From Hellea sp039977295 (lineage in GTDB: Bacteria > Pseudomonadota > Alphaproteobacteria > Caulobacterales > Maricaulaceae), in NCBI GenBank assembly GCA_039977295.1, contig JBDWDN010000010.1, forward strand, positions 1-64,000: DNA of 64,000 nucleotides, written 5' to 3'. The translations under genes were made by a program, and so were the position numbers. This document shows positions 53,765-62,405 of the stretch, piece by piece. Positions within the stretch are counted from its first letter, which is position 1, and each line of letters starts with the position of its first letter. A model generated the notes under the pieces. It was given only the letters and a program-made list of their open reading frames with translations, was not told the DNA's origin and searched no databases.

Positions 53765-55729
53765 ATGATTCTGGTGCAAAAAATGACGTTTTTACAAAAT
53801 ATGCTCCTCAGCGCAGGCGCTTGCCTTACGCTTATGGCCTGTCAAGCCTCCTCTGAAGCTGCAGCAACGACCCAAACGCAAACGACAACAAAAACTGCCG
53901 CGCAGACTACATCGGCGCGAACCCCTCATATTAATGAGTTTTCAAACTACCTCACCCGCTTGCCTGAAGATGATGTTGTTTATTTCATGCTGCCTGACCG
54001 TTTTGAAAATGGTGACCCCTCTAATGATACGGGCGACTTTCCTGGCGATAAGTTCGACCATGGTTTTGACCCAACCCATAAGGGCTTTTACCATGGCGGC
54101 GACTTAAAGGGCCTGACCTCACGACTCGATTATATTAAAGGCATGGGCGCGAGCGCGATTTGGCTTGGCCCTATTTATAAGAACAAGCCTGTCCAAGGCG
54201 CCCCCGGCCAAGAAAGCTCCGGCTATCACGGTTATTGGATTAATGATTTCACCTCTGTCGATCCGCATTTAGGCACCAATGCAGAGCTAAAAACTTTTGT
54301 CGACGCCGCCCATTCTCGCGGGATGAAAGTTTATTTGGATATCATCACAAACCATACCGCCGATGTTATTGCCATGCGCGAATGCCACGACCCTGACTAT
54401 CGAGGCGCAAATAAGGTGACCGATGGCTGCAAATACCGGAGCCTTGCGGATTATCCTTTCACGACACGCGGCGGTGTTGACGGCGAGCCAATTAATGACG
54501 GTTTCATAGGCGATGAAGACCATCATCAAACGGTTGAAAATTACGCCAAACTCACGCGTCAAGATTTTGCCTATACACCCTATGTGCCCGAGGGAGAGGA
54601 AAACGCCAAAACGCCAGCTTGGCTGAATGATGTGAAATATTACCATAATCGCGGCGAAACCACCTTTGAAGGCGAAAGCTCTCTTTATGGTGATTTTGCA
54701 GGGCTGGATGACCTCAATACAGAACATCCCGAAGTCGTGGACGGCATGATTGATATCTTTAAAGGCTGGATTACCGATTACCGAATGGACGGTTTCCGCA
54801 TCGACACCACCCGTCACGTCAATCCAAATTTCTGGAAACAGTTTCTCCCCGCCATGAAAGAGCACGCGGCCAAGGAAGGCATCCCGAATTTCTATATGTT
54901 TGGCGAAGTCTATGACCCTGACCCCGCCGCCCTCGCCCGCTTCACACGTGTTGACGGCTTTGACCAAGTGCTTGATTTTGGATTCCAAGCCGCCGTCTTC
55001 GACGTGGTCAGCGGCAAAACAGGCACAGACCGATTCGACCGCTTTTTGGATGCCGACTCGCTTTACGGCGAAGCCACCAAAAATGGCCGCACACAACCCA
55101 CTTTTTTGGGCAATCACGATATGGGCCGTTTTGCGGGGATGGTGAAACTTGAAAACCCTGGCATGAGCCAGGACGAGCTGCTGGCCCGTACAAAACTAGC
55201 CCATGGCCTGATGATGTTCATGCGCGGCGTTCCTGTTATTTATTCCGGCAGTGAGCAAGGCTTCGTCTCTGATGGCAATGACCAAAGCGCGCGTGAAGAC
55301 ATGTTTCCGAGCCGCACCGCCGTCTATAATGATAATGACCTTATCGGCACGAATGCCACGACAGCTGAAAGTAATTTCGATGTCGACCATCCGCTTTACC
55401 GCTATATTGCTGATACCTCTGCGATACGGCGCGCGCATCCCGCATTGTCGCGCGGCGAGATGGTTCGCCGCCTGACCGAAAAAGAGGGTAGCTTATTTGC
55501 CTTCTCTCGTATCGATCCCCAGACGGGACATGAATATCTCGTCGTCGCCAATATTGGTACCAAGCCCCGCGCGGTAAATATCGCGATTGATGCGGGCTCC
55601 AGTGAATTGACGACCCTTCTGGGCGCGTGTGGGACCATGAAAACCACAGGCGTTGTAAGTCTTGAACTCCCTGCCTTTGGCCTCTCCGTTTGCCGTTCGT
55701 CCACAGTCTCTTCACGGTTTGGGAAGTAA
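53765..55729 (+). CDS. GH13 alpha-amylase, lipoprotein
   Basis: 654 aa. Lipoprotein signal with lipobox LMAC (Cys26), Ala/Thr-rich linker, then VVYFMLPDRFENGDPSND and a GH13 catalytic barrel: D347 in GFRIDTT, E381 in MFGEVYDPD, D452 in GNHDMGR. A YHGYWINDF segment precedes. C-terminal beta domain from about 570. It should hydrolyse starch or maltodextrins at the cell surface or periplasm. AGAGAA before the ATG; an in-frame ATG 18 bp on is an alternative. Co-directional with the alpha-glucosidase 2 bp later. Confidence 0.93.
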   Translation: MILVQKMTFLQNMLLSAGACLTLMACQASSEAAATTQTQTTTKTAAQTTSARTPHINEFSNYLTRLPEDDVVYFMLPDRFENGDPSNDTGDFPGDKFDHGFDPTHKGFYHGGDLKGLTSRLDYIKGMGASAIWLGPIYKNKPVQGAPGQESSGYHGYWINDFTSVDPHLGTNAELKTFVDAAHSRGMKVYLDIITNHTADVIAMRECHDPDYRGANKVTDGCKYRSLADYPFTTRGGVDGEPINDGFIGDEDHHQTVENYAKLTRQDFAYTPYVPEGEENAKTPAWLNDVKYYHNRGETTFEGESSLYGDFAGLDDLNTEHPEVVDGMIDIFKGWITDYRMDGFRIDTTRHVNPNFWKQFLPAMKEHAAKEGIPNFYMFGEVYDPDPAALARFTRVDGFDQVLDFGFQAAVFDVVSGKTGTDRFDRFLDADSLYGEATKNGRTQPTFLGNHDMGRFAGMVKLENPGMSQDELLARTKLAHGLMMFMRGVPVIYSGSEQGFVSDGNDQSAREDMFPSRTAVYNDNDLIGTNATTAESNFDVDHPLYRYIADTSAIRRAHPALSRGEMVRRLTEKEGSLFAFSRIDPQTGHEYLVVANIGTKPRAVNIAIDAGSSELTTLLGACGTMKTTGVVSLELPAFGLSVCRSSTVSSRFGK

Positions 55730-55731
55730 TC

Positions 55732-57396
55732 ATGTCTATGACCGAAGGCATTAGCTCCGCTGCTCATATCATTGATGAGGAAGACAACATCTCGCTTCCC
55801 GTCCAAGACAGCGATATCGCTTGGTGGAAAGGCGCAGCGATTTATCAGATTTATCCCCGCAGTTTCAAAGACAGTAATGGCGACGGCGTCGGCGATTTAC
55901 CCGGCATTATCGAGCATTTAGATTATGTGGCGTCACTCGGTGTGGACGGCATTTGGCTCTCGCCTTTCTTTACCTCACCTATGGCGGATTACGGCTATGA
56001 CATCGCGGATTTCTGCGGCGTTGACCCCGTCTTTGGGACGCTGGCAGATTTTGACCGCCTTATCGCAAAAGCGCATGAGCTTGGCCTCAAGGTTATCATT
56101 GACCAGATTTATTCGCATAGCTCTGATCAACATATCTGGTTTGAAGAAAGCCGCCAAAACCGTACTAACGCCAAAGCCGATTGGTATGTCTGGGCGGATG
56201 CCAATCCCGACGGCACGCCGCCCAATAATTGGCAATCTGTCTTTGGTATGGGTGCTTGGCAATGGGATGCGCGTCGCGGGCAATATTACCTGCATAACTT
56301 TCTCGTCGAACAACCCGATTTGAACCTACATAACCCCGACGTTCAGGAGGCGATTTTGGGCGTCACAAAATTCTGGCTGGACCGCGGTGTCGATGGGTTT
56401 CGATTAGACGCCTTGAATTTTGGCATGCATGATCCAGAGTTAAAAGATAACCCGCTTGAAACCGTCTTTAAGCGTCCTCCGACACGGCCCTTTGATTTTC
56501 AACGCCACGTCAATTCCATGTCGCATCCTGACATTCCAGCATTTCTTGAGCGCATTCGCGGCGTCATTGATGACTACCCCAACCGCTTTACCGTTGCCGA
56601 AGTTGGTGGCCCCTTCCCAATGGATGAGATGAAAGCTTTTACGCAAGGCGATAAACGCCTCAACTCCGCTTACGCTTTTGATTTTCTATATGCCGACCAA
56701 CTCTCCGCGCAGCTTATCCGCGACACGTTATCCGAATGGCCCGGCGAGCCAAATGAAGGGTGGCCAAGCTGGGCGTTTTCCAATCACGATGCCCCCCGCG
56801 CAGTGACACGATGGCGCGGCATATGCGATGAGGCGCGTTATTCAAAACTGCTGGCCGCAGTTCTCGCCTCCCTCAGAGGGAATATCTTCGTTTATCAAGG
56901 CGAAGAGCTTGGCCTGCCCCAAGCCCATGTCGCCTTTGAAGATTTGAAAGACCCGGAGGCCATTACCAACTGGCCAGAAACGCTGGGCCGCGATGGTGCC
57001 CGCACTCCAATGCCATGGTCCGAAGCTAATCGCTGTGCAGGGTTCTCATCGGAAAAACCTTGGCTCCCTGTCGATGAGCGGCACATTGGAATGACAGTCG
57101 CAAAACAGAATGACAACAAAGACTCTGTTCTTAATTTTTTCAGAGACATCATTGCGCTACGTAAAAACAGCCCTGCCTTGCGCCATGGTGATATCGAGTT
57201 CTTGGAGAGCACGCCTGAACTATTATTGATTAAGCGCTCATCGGGTAGCGAGACCCGGATTTGTGCATTTAACCTCACCGACAGCCCATTCGCGCTGTCA
57301 CTGCCCTCAGGCTTAACAGCAGATGTTGTTGTCGGAGAAATTATTAGCAGCGATATGCTACCCGCCTATAGTGGCGTCATTAGCCAAGCTTTTTAG
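55732..57396 (+). CDS. GH13 alpha-glucosidase (oligo-1,6-/maltooligosaccharide type)
   Basis: 554 aa, cytoplasmic. WWKGAAIYQIYPRSFKDSNGDG (about 33-54) and DGIWLSPFFTSPMADYGYD are hallmarks of the alpha-glucosidase GH13 subfamily. Catalytic D226 in GFRLDALNF, E290 in VAEVGG, D353 in NHDAPR. It would hydrolyse imported maltodextrins to glucose. The start at 55732 with GGGAAG upstream avoids overlap with the previous gene. Tail-to-tail 4-bp overlap with the LacI gene. Confidence 0.95.
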   Translation: MSMTEGISSAAHIIDEEDNISLPVQDSDIAWWKGAAIYQIYPRSFKDSNGDGVGDLPGIIEHLDYVASLGVDGIWLSPFFTSPMADYGYDIADFCGVDPVFGTLADFDRLIAKAHELGLKVIIDQIYSHSSDQHIWFEESRQNRTNAKADWYVWADANPDGTPPNNWQSVFGMGAWQWDARRGQYYLHNFLVEQPDLNLHNPDVQEAILGVTKFWLDRGVDGFRLDALNFGMHDPELKDNPLETVFKRPPTRPFDFQRHVNSMSHPDIPAFLERIRGVIDDYPNRFTVAEVGGPFPMDEMKAFTQGDKRLNSAYAFDFLYADQLSAQLIRDTLSEWPGEPNEGWPSWAFSNHDAPRAVTRWRGICDEARYSKLLAAVLASLRGNIFVYQGEELGLPQAHVAFEDLKDPEAITNWPETLGRDGARTPMPWSEANRCAGFSSEKPWLPVDERHIGMTVAKQNDNKDSVLNFFRDIIALRKNSPALRHGDIEFLESTPELLLIKRSSGSETRICAFNLTDSPFALSLPSGLTADVVVGEIISSDMLPAYSGVISQAF

Positions 57397-58403
57397 GCTC
57401 CACATGACTCGCGCATTATGAGGTCCGTCGGCAGGCGTTCAGAAATCATATCTTGCGCGCTATTTGCGTTGAGCAACTTTGCGACCATTAGGCTGCCCGC
57501 TTTTGCTAAGTCTTGACGAATTGTCGTCAGAGCAGGCCTATTATAACGGGCAAGCTGTACATCGTCATAGCCGACAACGGATACATCACCCGGCACCGAA
57601 ATGCCATGACGCTGCAATGCCCGAATAGCGCCTAATGCAATCATATCGCTGCTGGCGAAAATAGCATCAAATTTAACGCGGCTGGACACAAGCGCATCCA
57701 CCGCCGCTTCCGCGCTTTCAATTTTAAAATGCGCGGGCGAAACCAAAGCAGGGTCAAAAGAAAGTCCTGCGTCTTTCAAGGCCATACGGTAACCGTCATA
57801 ACGCTGTCCTATTTCAGGGGCCTCGGTATCACCAAAAAAGGCAATGCGTTTACGTCCCAGCCGCGCAAGATGCGCCGTAGCCCGTTTGCCGCCGCGCACA
57901 TTATCCGTGCCGACGGAACAATATTGCTGCCCTGGCAAATCCCCGCCCCACACGACGAAGCGCGTTGGGTGGCCAACAAGACGGTTAAGCCGTTCATGCA
58001 GGAAGCTTTGCCCCAAAACAATCACGCCTTGAGATTGATTAATCTCGAGCAAGCGTGACAGGTCGTCATAACTTTGCGGCGACGCATGAGAGATAAGAAG
58101 ATCACACTTACGGTCCCTTGCGGCCTCCCCCACCGAGCCAATAAGCTCTTGAAAGAACGGGTCACGAAGCCAGCCTTCGCGGCCTTGTGGCGGCGGAATG
58201 ATAATGCTGATCGTCGCGGCGGCGCGGTCCAAAGATGTCGGCATTGTCGGGCGTAGATTATAGCCGTTTTTACGCGCCAAGTTCCAAATTTCGCGTTTTG
58301 TCTGCTCATTGACAGACGGGCTATCATTTAAGGCTCGCGATACTGTCGCAATAGAGACACCCGCAATCCGCGCGAGATCTTCGAGTCGTATTTTCTTTGC
58401 CAT
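57393..58403 (-). CDS. LacI-family transcriptional regulator
   Basis: 336 aa. N-terminal LacI helix-turn-helix and hinge (IRLEDLARIAGVSIATVSRALNDSPSVNEQTK), then a periplasmic-binding-like sensor domain (YDGYRMALKDAGL, FASSDMIALGAIRAL, VSVVGYDD). Co-transcribed with the MFS gene, 2 bp after its stop. It likely represses the maltodextrin genes via the TGTAA-N3/4-TTACA sites, including one before its own operon. Confidence 0.95.
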   Translation of the reverse strand: MAKKIRLEDLARIAGVSIATVSRALNDSPSVNEQTKREIWNLARKNGYNLRPTMPTSLDRAAATISIIIPPPQGREGWLRDPFFQELIGSVGEAARDRKCDLLISHASPQSYDDLSRLLEINQSQGVIVLGQSFLHERLNRLVGHPTRFVVWGGDLPGQQYCSVGTDNVRGGKRATAHLARLGRKRIAFFGDTEAPEIGQRYDGYRMALKDAGLSFDPALVSPAHFKIESAEAAVDALVSSRVKFDAIFASSDMIALGAIRALQRHGISVPGDVSVVGYDDVQLARYNRPALTTIRQDLAKAGSLMVAKLLNANSAQDMISERLPTDLIMRESCGA

Positions 58404-58405
58404 CT

Positions 58406-59926
58406 TTAGGCGTCTTTCACATCTTTATGCGGAACGAAAATAAGCAAAATAGCCCCCAATGCCATGATACAGCCCGCTAACACTAATGTGCGAATAGGCT
58501 CGTTCTGCAGGAATGTCGAGAGGACAGCGCCCATGATAGTTCCGACGACGAGCTGCGGAATGACGATGAAGAAATTGAAGATACCCATATAAGTCCCCAT
58601 CCGCGAAGGCGGCAGCGCGTCGGCAAGCAAAACATAGGGGAGTGTCAAAACACAGGCCCAAACAATCCCGATACCCGTCGCATTAAGCCAGAACATCTCT
58701 GGCCCCATAAAGTATAGCCCCGCAAATGAGGCCCCGCCAATGAGTAGTGCTAAAGCATAAAATGGTTTCACGCCGATAATTTTGGTAAAAAACGGAATTG
58801 CTAACGCAAAGAACATCGACACAATACCGTAGAGAGCGAAGATATCATTAACCGCTAGTGCTCCATTGCCATAAGCCGAGCTCGCCGTATCAGAGCTTCC
58901 AAAATGATGCGAGGTGATAGCAGGTGTCAAATAAACCCAGAGGATAAAAAAGGCGAACCAAGAGGTAAATTGCACCAGGGCTAAACGGCGCATGACCTTC
59001 GGCATCGTCGCGAAGTCATCCATCAATGAACCAATAAAACCTGGCTCTCGACCCGCTTTTAACCGGCCTGAATTATATAAAAATAGTCCGCCAAGTATCG
59101 CTACTAAAGCAGCGAAAATGATGAATTGCTTTTCCGTATTAAAAACGAATACTGCCGCCACCAGAACTGCCGCAAGAGCGAGTGCCGCACCGCCCCAAAG
59201 TGAGAAGAAGTTGGCTTCGGGCACAACCCGCGGCGCCTTGCGCATAGCCGCCATATCCGAGGCATCAGCGGCCTCAAAGCGTTCCAGTTCCTCGGGCGAA
59301 TACTCTTTGGACGTTAAAACCGTCCACACAACGGAGAGTAGCAATAGCAGCGCGCCTGCTGCAAAGGCCCACTTTACCGACGGCGCAATGGAACCTGCTG
59401 CGGCGACATTTTCCGCCCCTAAAAGCCCCATCCATTCTGGTAATTTAGAGCCGAAAAATGTCCCAAGACCAATGAAGAACCCTTGCATGGCGTAACCAGC
59501 AGTTCGCTGTTTGGAATTGAGATTATCCCCTACAAAAGCGCGAAATGGCTCCATGGAAATATTGAGCGCAGAGTCTAATATCCAAAGCGAGGCGGCCGCT
59601 ATCCAGAGATAAGGCGAGTTGGGCATGAAGATAAGCGCGAAACTCGCCATCAATGCACCGATGAGGAAAAACGGACGCCGCCGCCCAAATCGGCCCCATG
59701 TCCTATCCGACATATAACCCACAATAGGCTGAAGAATAAGCCCCGTCACGGGACCAGCCAACCAGAACAAAGCTAGCTTATCATAATCCGCGCCTAGGGA
59801 TTGCGCGATACGAGAGGCATTGGCATTTTGCAGCGCAAAACCAATCTGCAAACCAAAAAAGCCAACCGCCATATTAAAAATGGCAAGCCATGGTAGGTTT
59901 GGTTTTTGCCGTGCAGCAATGTCCAT
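58406..59926 (-). CDS. MFS sugar transporter (SLC45/GPH-like), probably maltodextrin
   Basis: 506-aa polytopic inner-membrane protein with about 12 hydrophobic segments. The loop DRTWGRFGRRRPFFLIG after segment 2 and FALQNANASRIAQSLGAD near the N-terminus mark the SLC45/sucrose-maltose proton symporters. With the cytoplasmic alpha-glucosidase it replaces an ABC importer. A candidate operator lies at 59950-59962, before the start. Confidence 0.93.
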   Translation of the reverse strand: MDIAARQKPNLPWLAIFNMAVGFFGLQIGFALQNANASRIAQSLGADYDKLALFWLAGPVTGLILQPIVGYMSDRTWGRFGRRRPFFLIGALMASFALIFMPNSPYLWIAAASLWILDSALNISMEPFRAFVGDNLNSKQRTAGYAMQGFFIGLGTFFGSKLPEWMGLLGAENVAAAGSIAPSVKWAFAAGALLLLLSVVWTVLTSKEYSPEELERFEAADASDMAAMRKAPRVVPEANFFSLWGGAALALAAVLVAAVFVFNTEKQFIIFAALVAILGGLFLYNSGRLKAGREPGFIGSLMDDFATMPKVMRRLALVQFTSWFAFFILWVYLTPAITSHHFGSSDTASSAYGNGALAVNDIFALYGIVSMFFALAIPFFTKIIGVKPFYALALLIGGASFAGLYFMGPEMFWLNATGIGIVWACVLTLPYVLLADALPPSRMGTYMGIFNFFIVIPQLVVGTIMGAVLSTFLQNEPIRTLVLAGCIMALGAILLIFVPHKDVKDA

Positions 59927-59949
59927 GATAATCCCCTAATGTAAAATTA

Positions 59950-59962
59950 TGTAATTTTTACA
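59950..59962. promoter_or_regulatory. Candidate LacI-family operator, MFS-lacI operon
   Basis: TGTAA-TTT-TTACA, 23 bp before the MFS start, nested in a wider TGTAA...TTACA repeat (59940-59973). Implies autoregulation. Confidence 0.6.
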
Positions 59963-60422
59963 TTTTATTACACTTAGCTGCAATATTTGTCGAGCTATAA
60001 CTATAAAATCATTATAAATCTAATGCCCGCTAAACCCCACAGACGACATCTTTATGATTAAGGCTAAGGCTTCGCTAACGAGAAATTCTGGAATTTATCG
60101 GCTGGCCTATTTAAAGTTTTCTAATCCGCTCGGCTATTGTCCTCAATGGGGAAGATCTTTTCCTCGATTGATACTGTTATATTAAGGAAGCGATTCAAAG
60201 AGGTAAATAAATTTTCAATCTACTGGTAAACAATTGATATTTTCAATACATCTATGTTATTGAAATATAAGCATAATACACTTGTATTTCGTCGCATCCC
60301 AGGTGCGCCATTTCTCTCAATCTTAAGACCTGTAAGTCGATGGAAAGACTGCGTTTTTCCCGCGTTTTCTCCTAACCCCCAATTACCCCCAAATTGGGGT
60401 CCAGACTGGTGTACAATTGATT
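59963..60422. other. Island-edge intergenic region
   Basis: No complete gene. It holds an arm-like site at 60222-60238, the degenerate tRNA-tail copy at 60297-60310, and the integrase-promoter-like stretch 60365-60422. The rest is AT-rich without visible signal. Confidence 0.6.
60297..60310 (+). other. Degenerate att core (tRNA-Arg 3' end copy)
   Basis: TCCCAGGTGCGCCA differs from the tRNA tail TCCCCGGTGCGCCA at one base. An integrase start follows at 60423, with spacing like that at attL. Confidence 0.6.
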
Positions 60423-60575
60423 ATGACCATTCGCCGAAATCACTACTTAGAACAACGTGGCCACACTTGGTATTATGTGCGCGGCGTTCCATCTCGCTTT
60501 GGTAATGTTGATAAACACCGCAGTGTGAAGAACACGCTTTACTCTTTCATATCTGATGCAACAAGCGTTTCCTGA
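60423..60575 (+). pseudogene. Truncated tyrosine recombinase (N-terminal fragment)
   Basis: 50 codons from ATG to TGA. The first ~38 residues (NHYLEQRGHTWYYVRGVPSR) align with residues 5-24 of the intact integrase and onward to SVKNTL, then homology stops. The end runs into the opposite-strand lipoprotein gene from 60539. Only the N-terminal arm-binding part survives, so it is inactive. Confidence 0.8.
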
Positions 60576-61363
60576 GGCACACCTACCATTTCCATGGCAA
60601 TGGAAGATAGAAACACGTCCAAGGCCATATCTTTGGTTCTGTTCAAGCCTGGGTCTTCATATTCAGTACTGCGATAAAATAGACCTAAGTATTTTCCAAA
60701 CAAATATACCGAGTTGTCTTTGCTAGAAGATGTTTTGGAAAACTCGTTCTCAGCACTATAAATAACTCTACCGGACCGGCACTCCGTTAACTTTGCAGAC
60801 AACTTAAAAGTATCAGTCATACTCCGAGTCCCGCGGTCGATTTCTGCTTGAAAATCACCGCTCTCGCCATTGGGATAAAATCCTTTGACTTTACGGCTAA
60901 CAGTTTCGTCGAGATCAGAGACATAGGTCCGAAGGACCCAATATTGGCCATTTCCAGAAGAAGCCCCTTTGCAGACTGGAACGTGTAAATGATCAACAAG
61001 TGAAACACCCGTATTTTTGAAAATATTATAGAGTTTAACTGTTGGGGCAGGTGAGATTTTATCTCCAAATGTTTGGGTGAAGGTCCCATCAACAAGATTC
61101 TCTAGATCAATGGCCCAAAGCGTTATCTTAGCTTCTGCGGCTTTGGGGAAAGCTGCTCTTATTTTATTATTTGCGTTCTGACTACGTTGCCGTAGTGAGC
61201 CCAAATCTGTATGTGGGAGCTTAGAGATTTGGGCCGCACTACTACCCGAAGCCAACATGTGGGATGAGGCTCCTGAGCTTTCTGCATTCATGGACATGGT
61301 TGCACACCCACTCAAAGAAATAGCGCTGAGAAGCGTAATAATTTTTTTACTTGTATGTTTCAT
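60539..61363 (-). CDS. CsgG-like outer-membrane lipoprotein
   Basis: 274 aa. Lipoprotein signal (ISLSGCATM). The C-terminal half resembles CsgG/HfaB pores: FKLSAKLTECRSGRVIYSAEN, VYLFGKYLGLF and a terminal helix (ALDVFLSSIAMEMVG). CsgG exports amyloid fibre subunits; HfaB is the holdfast equivalent in Caulobacter. Last of three overlapping genes with two small exported proteins. The match is by pattern and size, and moderate. Confidence 0.55.
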   Translation of the reverse strand: MKHTSKKIITLLSAISLSGCATMSMNAESSGASSHMLASGSSAAQISKLPHTDLGSLRQRSQNANNKIRAAFPKAAEAKITLWAIDLENLVDGTFTQTFGDKISPAPTVKLYNIFKNTGVSLVDHLHVPVCKGASSGNGQYWVLRTYVSDLDETVSRKVKGFYPNGESGDFQAEIDRGTRSMTDTFKLSAKLTECRSGRVIYSAENEFSKTSSSKDNSVYLFGKYLGLFYRSTEYEDPGLNRTKDMALDVFLSSIAMEMVGVPQETLVASDMKE

Positions 61364-61782
61364 CGGAGCGAAACCTCTAGGTTAATATGTTTGATCGATT
61401 GAGAATCGAGCTCGTATAAATTGACTCGAATGGGGGCATTAATAACGGGGCCACGAAATGTATAGATTACGACATTTACGCGCAAAATTCGCCGTTGCTT
61501 TGGCACTTTCAACAAACCCGCATCAAAACCTTTATCCGCCGAGATGAGCAACTTGATAAGTTTTGATGAGGCTTCGTTGTCGGGGCCGCCAAAGACAGCG
61601 TTGTGATACTTATTGATTTTTTCCTCTGTAATACCGTCCCTGAAATCAATAGTCGTAATTGGGTTTGCCCAAACGCTTTGTACACTCAATCCAAGGGAAA
61701 GGATTGTAAGCATAGCGAGCTTTAACGGTTGGGATGGAGGGGCGCTGTTAAAGCTAGTAGCGTTTGGGCAAAAACGGAGCAT
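61360..61782 (-). CDS. Exported protein, unknown, in the CsgG-like cluster
   Basis: 140 aa. A hydrophobic segment MLTILSLGLSVQSVWA with cleavage near WANP indicates export, though it starts after 24 residues if the first ATG is used. The mature part is beta-rich at the end (RRILRVNVVIYTFRGPVINAP). Coupled to both neighbours (TAATG and ATGA overlaps). CsgE/F/H-like accessory role possible from position only. Confidence 0.6.
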   Translation of the reverse strand: MLRFCPNATSFNSAPPSQPLKLAMLTILSLGLSVQSVWANPITTIDFRDGITEEKINKYHNAVFGGPDNEASSKLIKLLISADKGFDAGLLKVPKQRRILRVNVVIYTFRGPVINAPIRVNLYELDSQSIKHINLEVSLR

Positions 61783-62195
61783 TAGTTCAATACTACTCTG
61801 TTGAGTTCAAGAGTTGTGTTTTGAATGTCTGCGCCATTAATGTAAGTGGACTGCGTAATGACTGAAGAGCTGAGATCCCCAGCGTGAACCGCAATTCTGT
61901 TGATATCTATATCTGAACTCACGATAGCGGCGTTATTCATGTGCGACGTTTGCTCTGCATATATGCCCGAGGCATCGGATGATTTTAAATACAAGGTATT
62001 TACCTTCACAGCACTCTCACTTGCGTAAACACCTTGAAGCGAGGCACGTTGTGCGACGCCTGACGAAGTCATGGAGCTCGACTCATTTTCACTCGTCTCT
62101 TCTGTCTCATCGGCAGGTGCTGTCTGAGCATTCGCGCTCAGAGCCAGAACTGATGATAAACATATCAGCCCAGTGGTAAGTAATAATCGTTTCAT
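61782..62195 (-). CDS. Exported Ser/Asn-rich protein, possible fibre subunit
   Basis: 137 aa. Sec signal peptide (MKRLLLTTGLICLSSVLALS, cleavage near ANAQT), an acidic linker, then a Ser/Asn/Ile/Val-rich part with short alternating hydrophobic strands (TSHMNNAAIVSSDIDINRIA) suited to a beta-solenoid or curlin-like fold. First gene of the cluster with the CsgG-like lipoprotein, which could export it (inference). Confidence 0.6.
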   Translation of the reverse strand: MKRLLLTTGLICLSSVLALSANAQTAPADETEETSENESSSMTSSGVAQRASLQGVYASESAVKVNTLYLKSSDASGIYAEQTSHMNNAAIVSSDIDINRIAVHAGDLSSSVITQSTYINGADIQNTTLELNRVVLN

Positions 62196-62349
62196 TGTTA
62201 GTCCTCATTTGTTTTGAAACCCTCCAGTATTGGGGGTGTTCGAGTTTTCCCGCTTGGGATGAAAATTAGGGTTCAATTTATGCGCCAAAAAAAGTGGTAT
62301 CTGATGGACGGAGTTTCAGTTACTTAGAAAGTTAAAATTTAGCTAAGCC

Positions 62350-62403
62350 TTGCATTTTGCAAAAACGGCATCGCACAATCAGAGTTTTCTTTGCATTTTG
62401 CGA
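62350..62403. promoter_or_regulatory. Two TTGCA-N3-TGCAA sites
   Basis: TTGCATTTTGCAA (62350-62362, perfect) and TTGCATTTTGCGA (62391-62403, one change), between the epimerase gene end and the exported-protein operon. A third copy is at 63955-63967. The form suits a LacI-family regulator. The rest of 62196-62405 shows nothing clear. Confidence 0.45.
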
Positions 62404-62405
62404 AA

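Larger units (their letters stand above)
41849..60310. mobile_element. Probable second island (B) carrying the maltodextrin locus
   Basis: Its left edge abuts attR of island A and starts with an integrase-promoter-like remnant. Its right edge is a 13/14 copy of the tRNA 3' end at 60297-60310. Arm-like copies of ACTGGTGTACAATTGAT lie inside both edges (41986-42002, 14/17; 60222-60238, 15/17) and beyond the right core (60405-60421). No integrase remains, so it is fixed unless mobilised in trans. The alternative is chromosomal DNA trapped between two island scars. Confidence 0.45.

Noticed and set aside
54287..55117. 276-aa antisense open frame in the GH13 gene
   Set aside because: Lies wholly opposite a clear GH13 catalytic domain; arises from GC-biased codon use in the real gene.
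58992..59495. 167-aa antisense open frame in the MFS gene
   Set aside because: Ser/Ala/Lys-rich mirror of membrane-segment codons; not protein-like.
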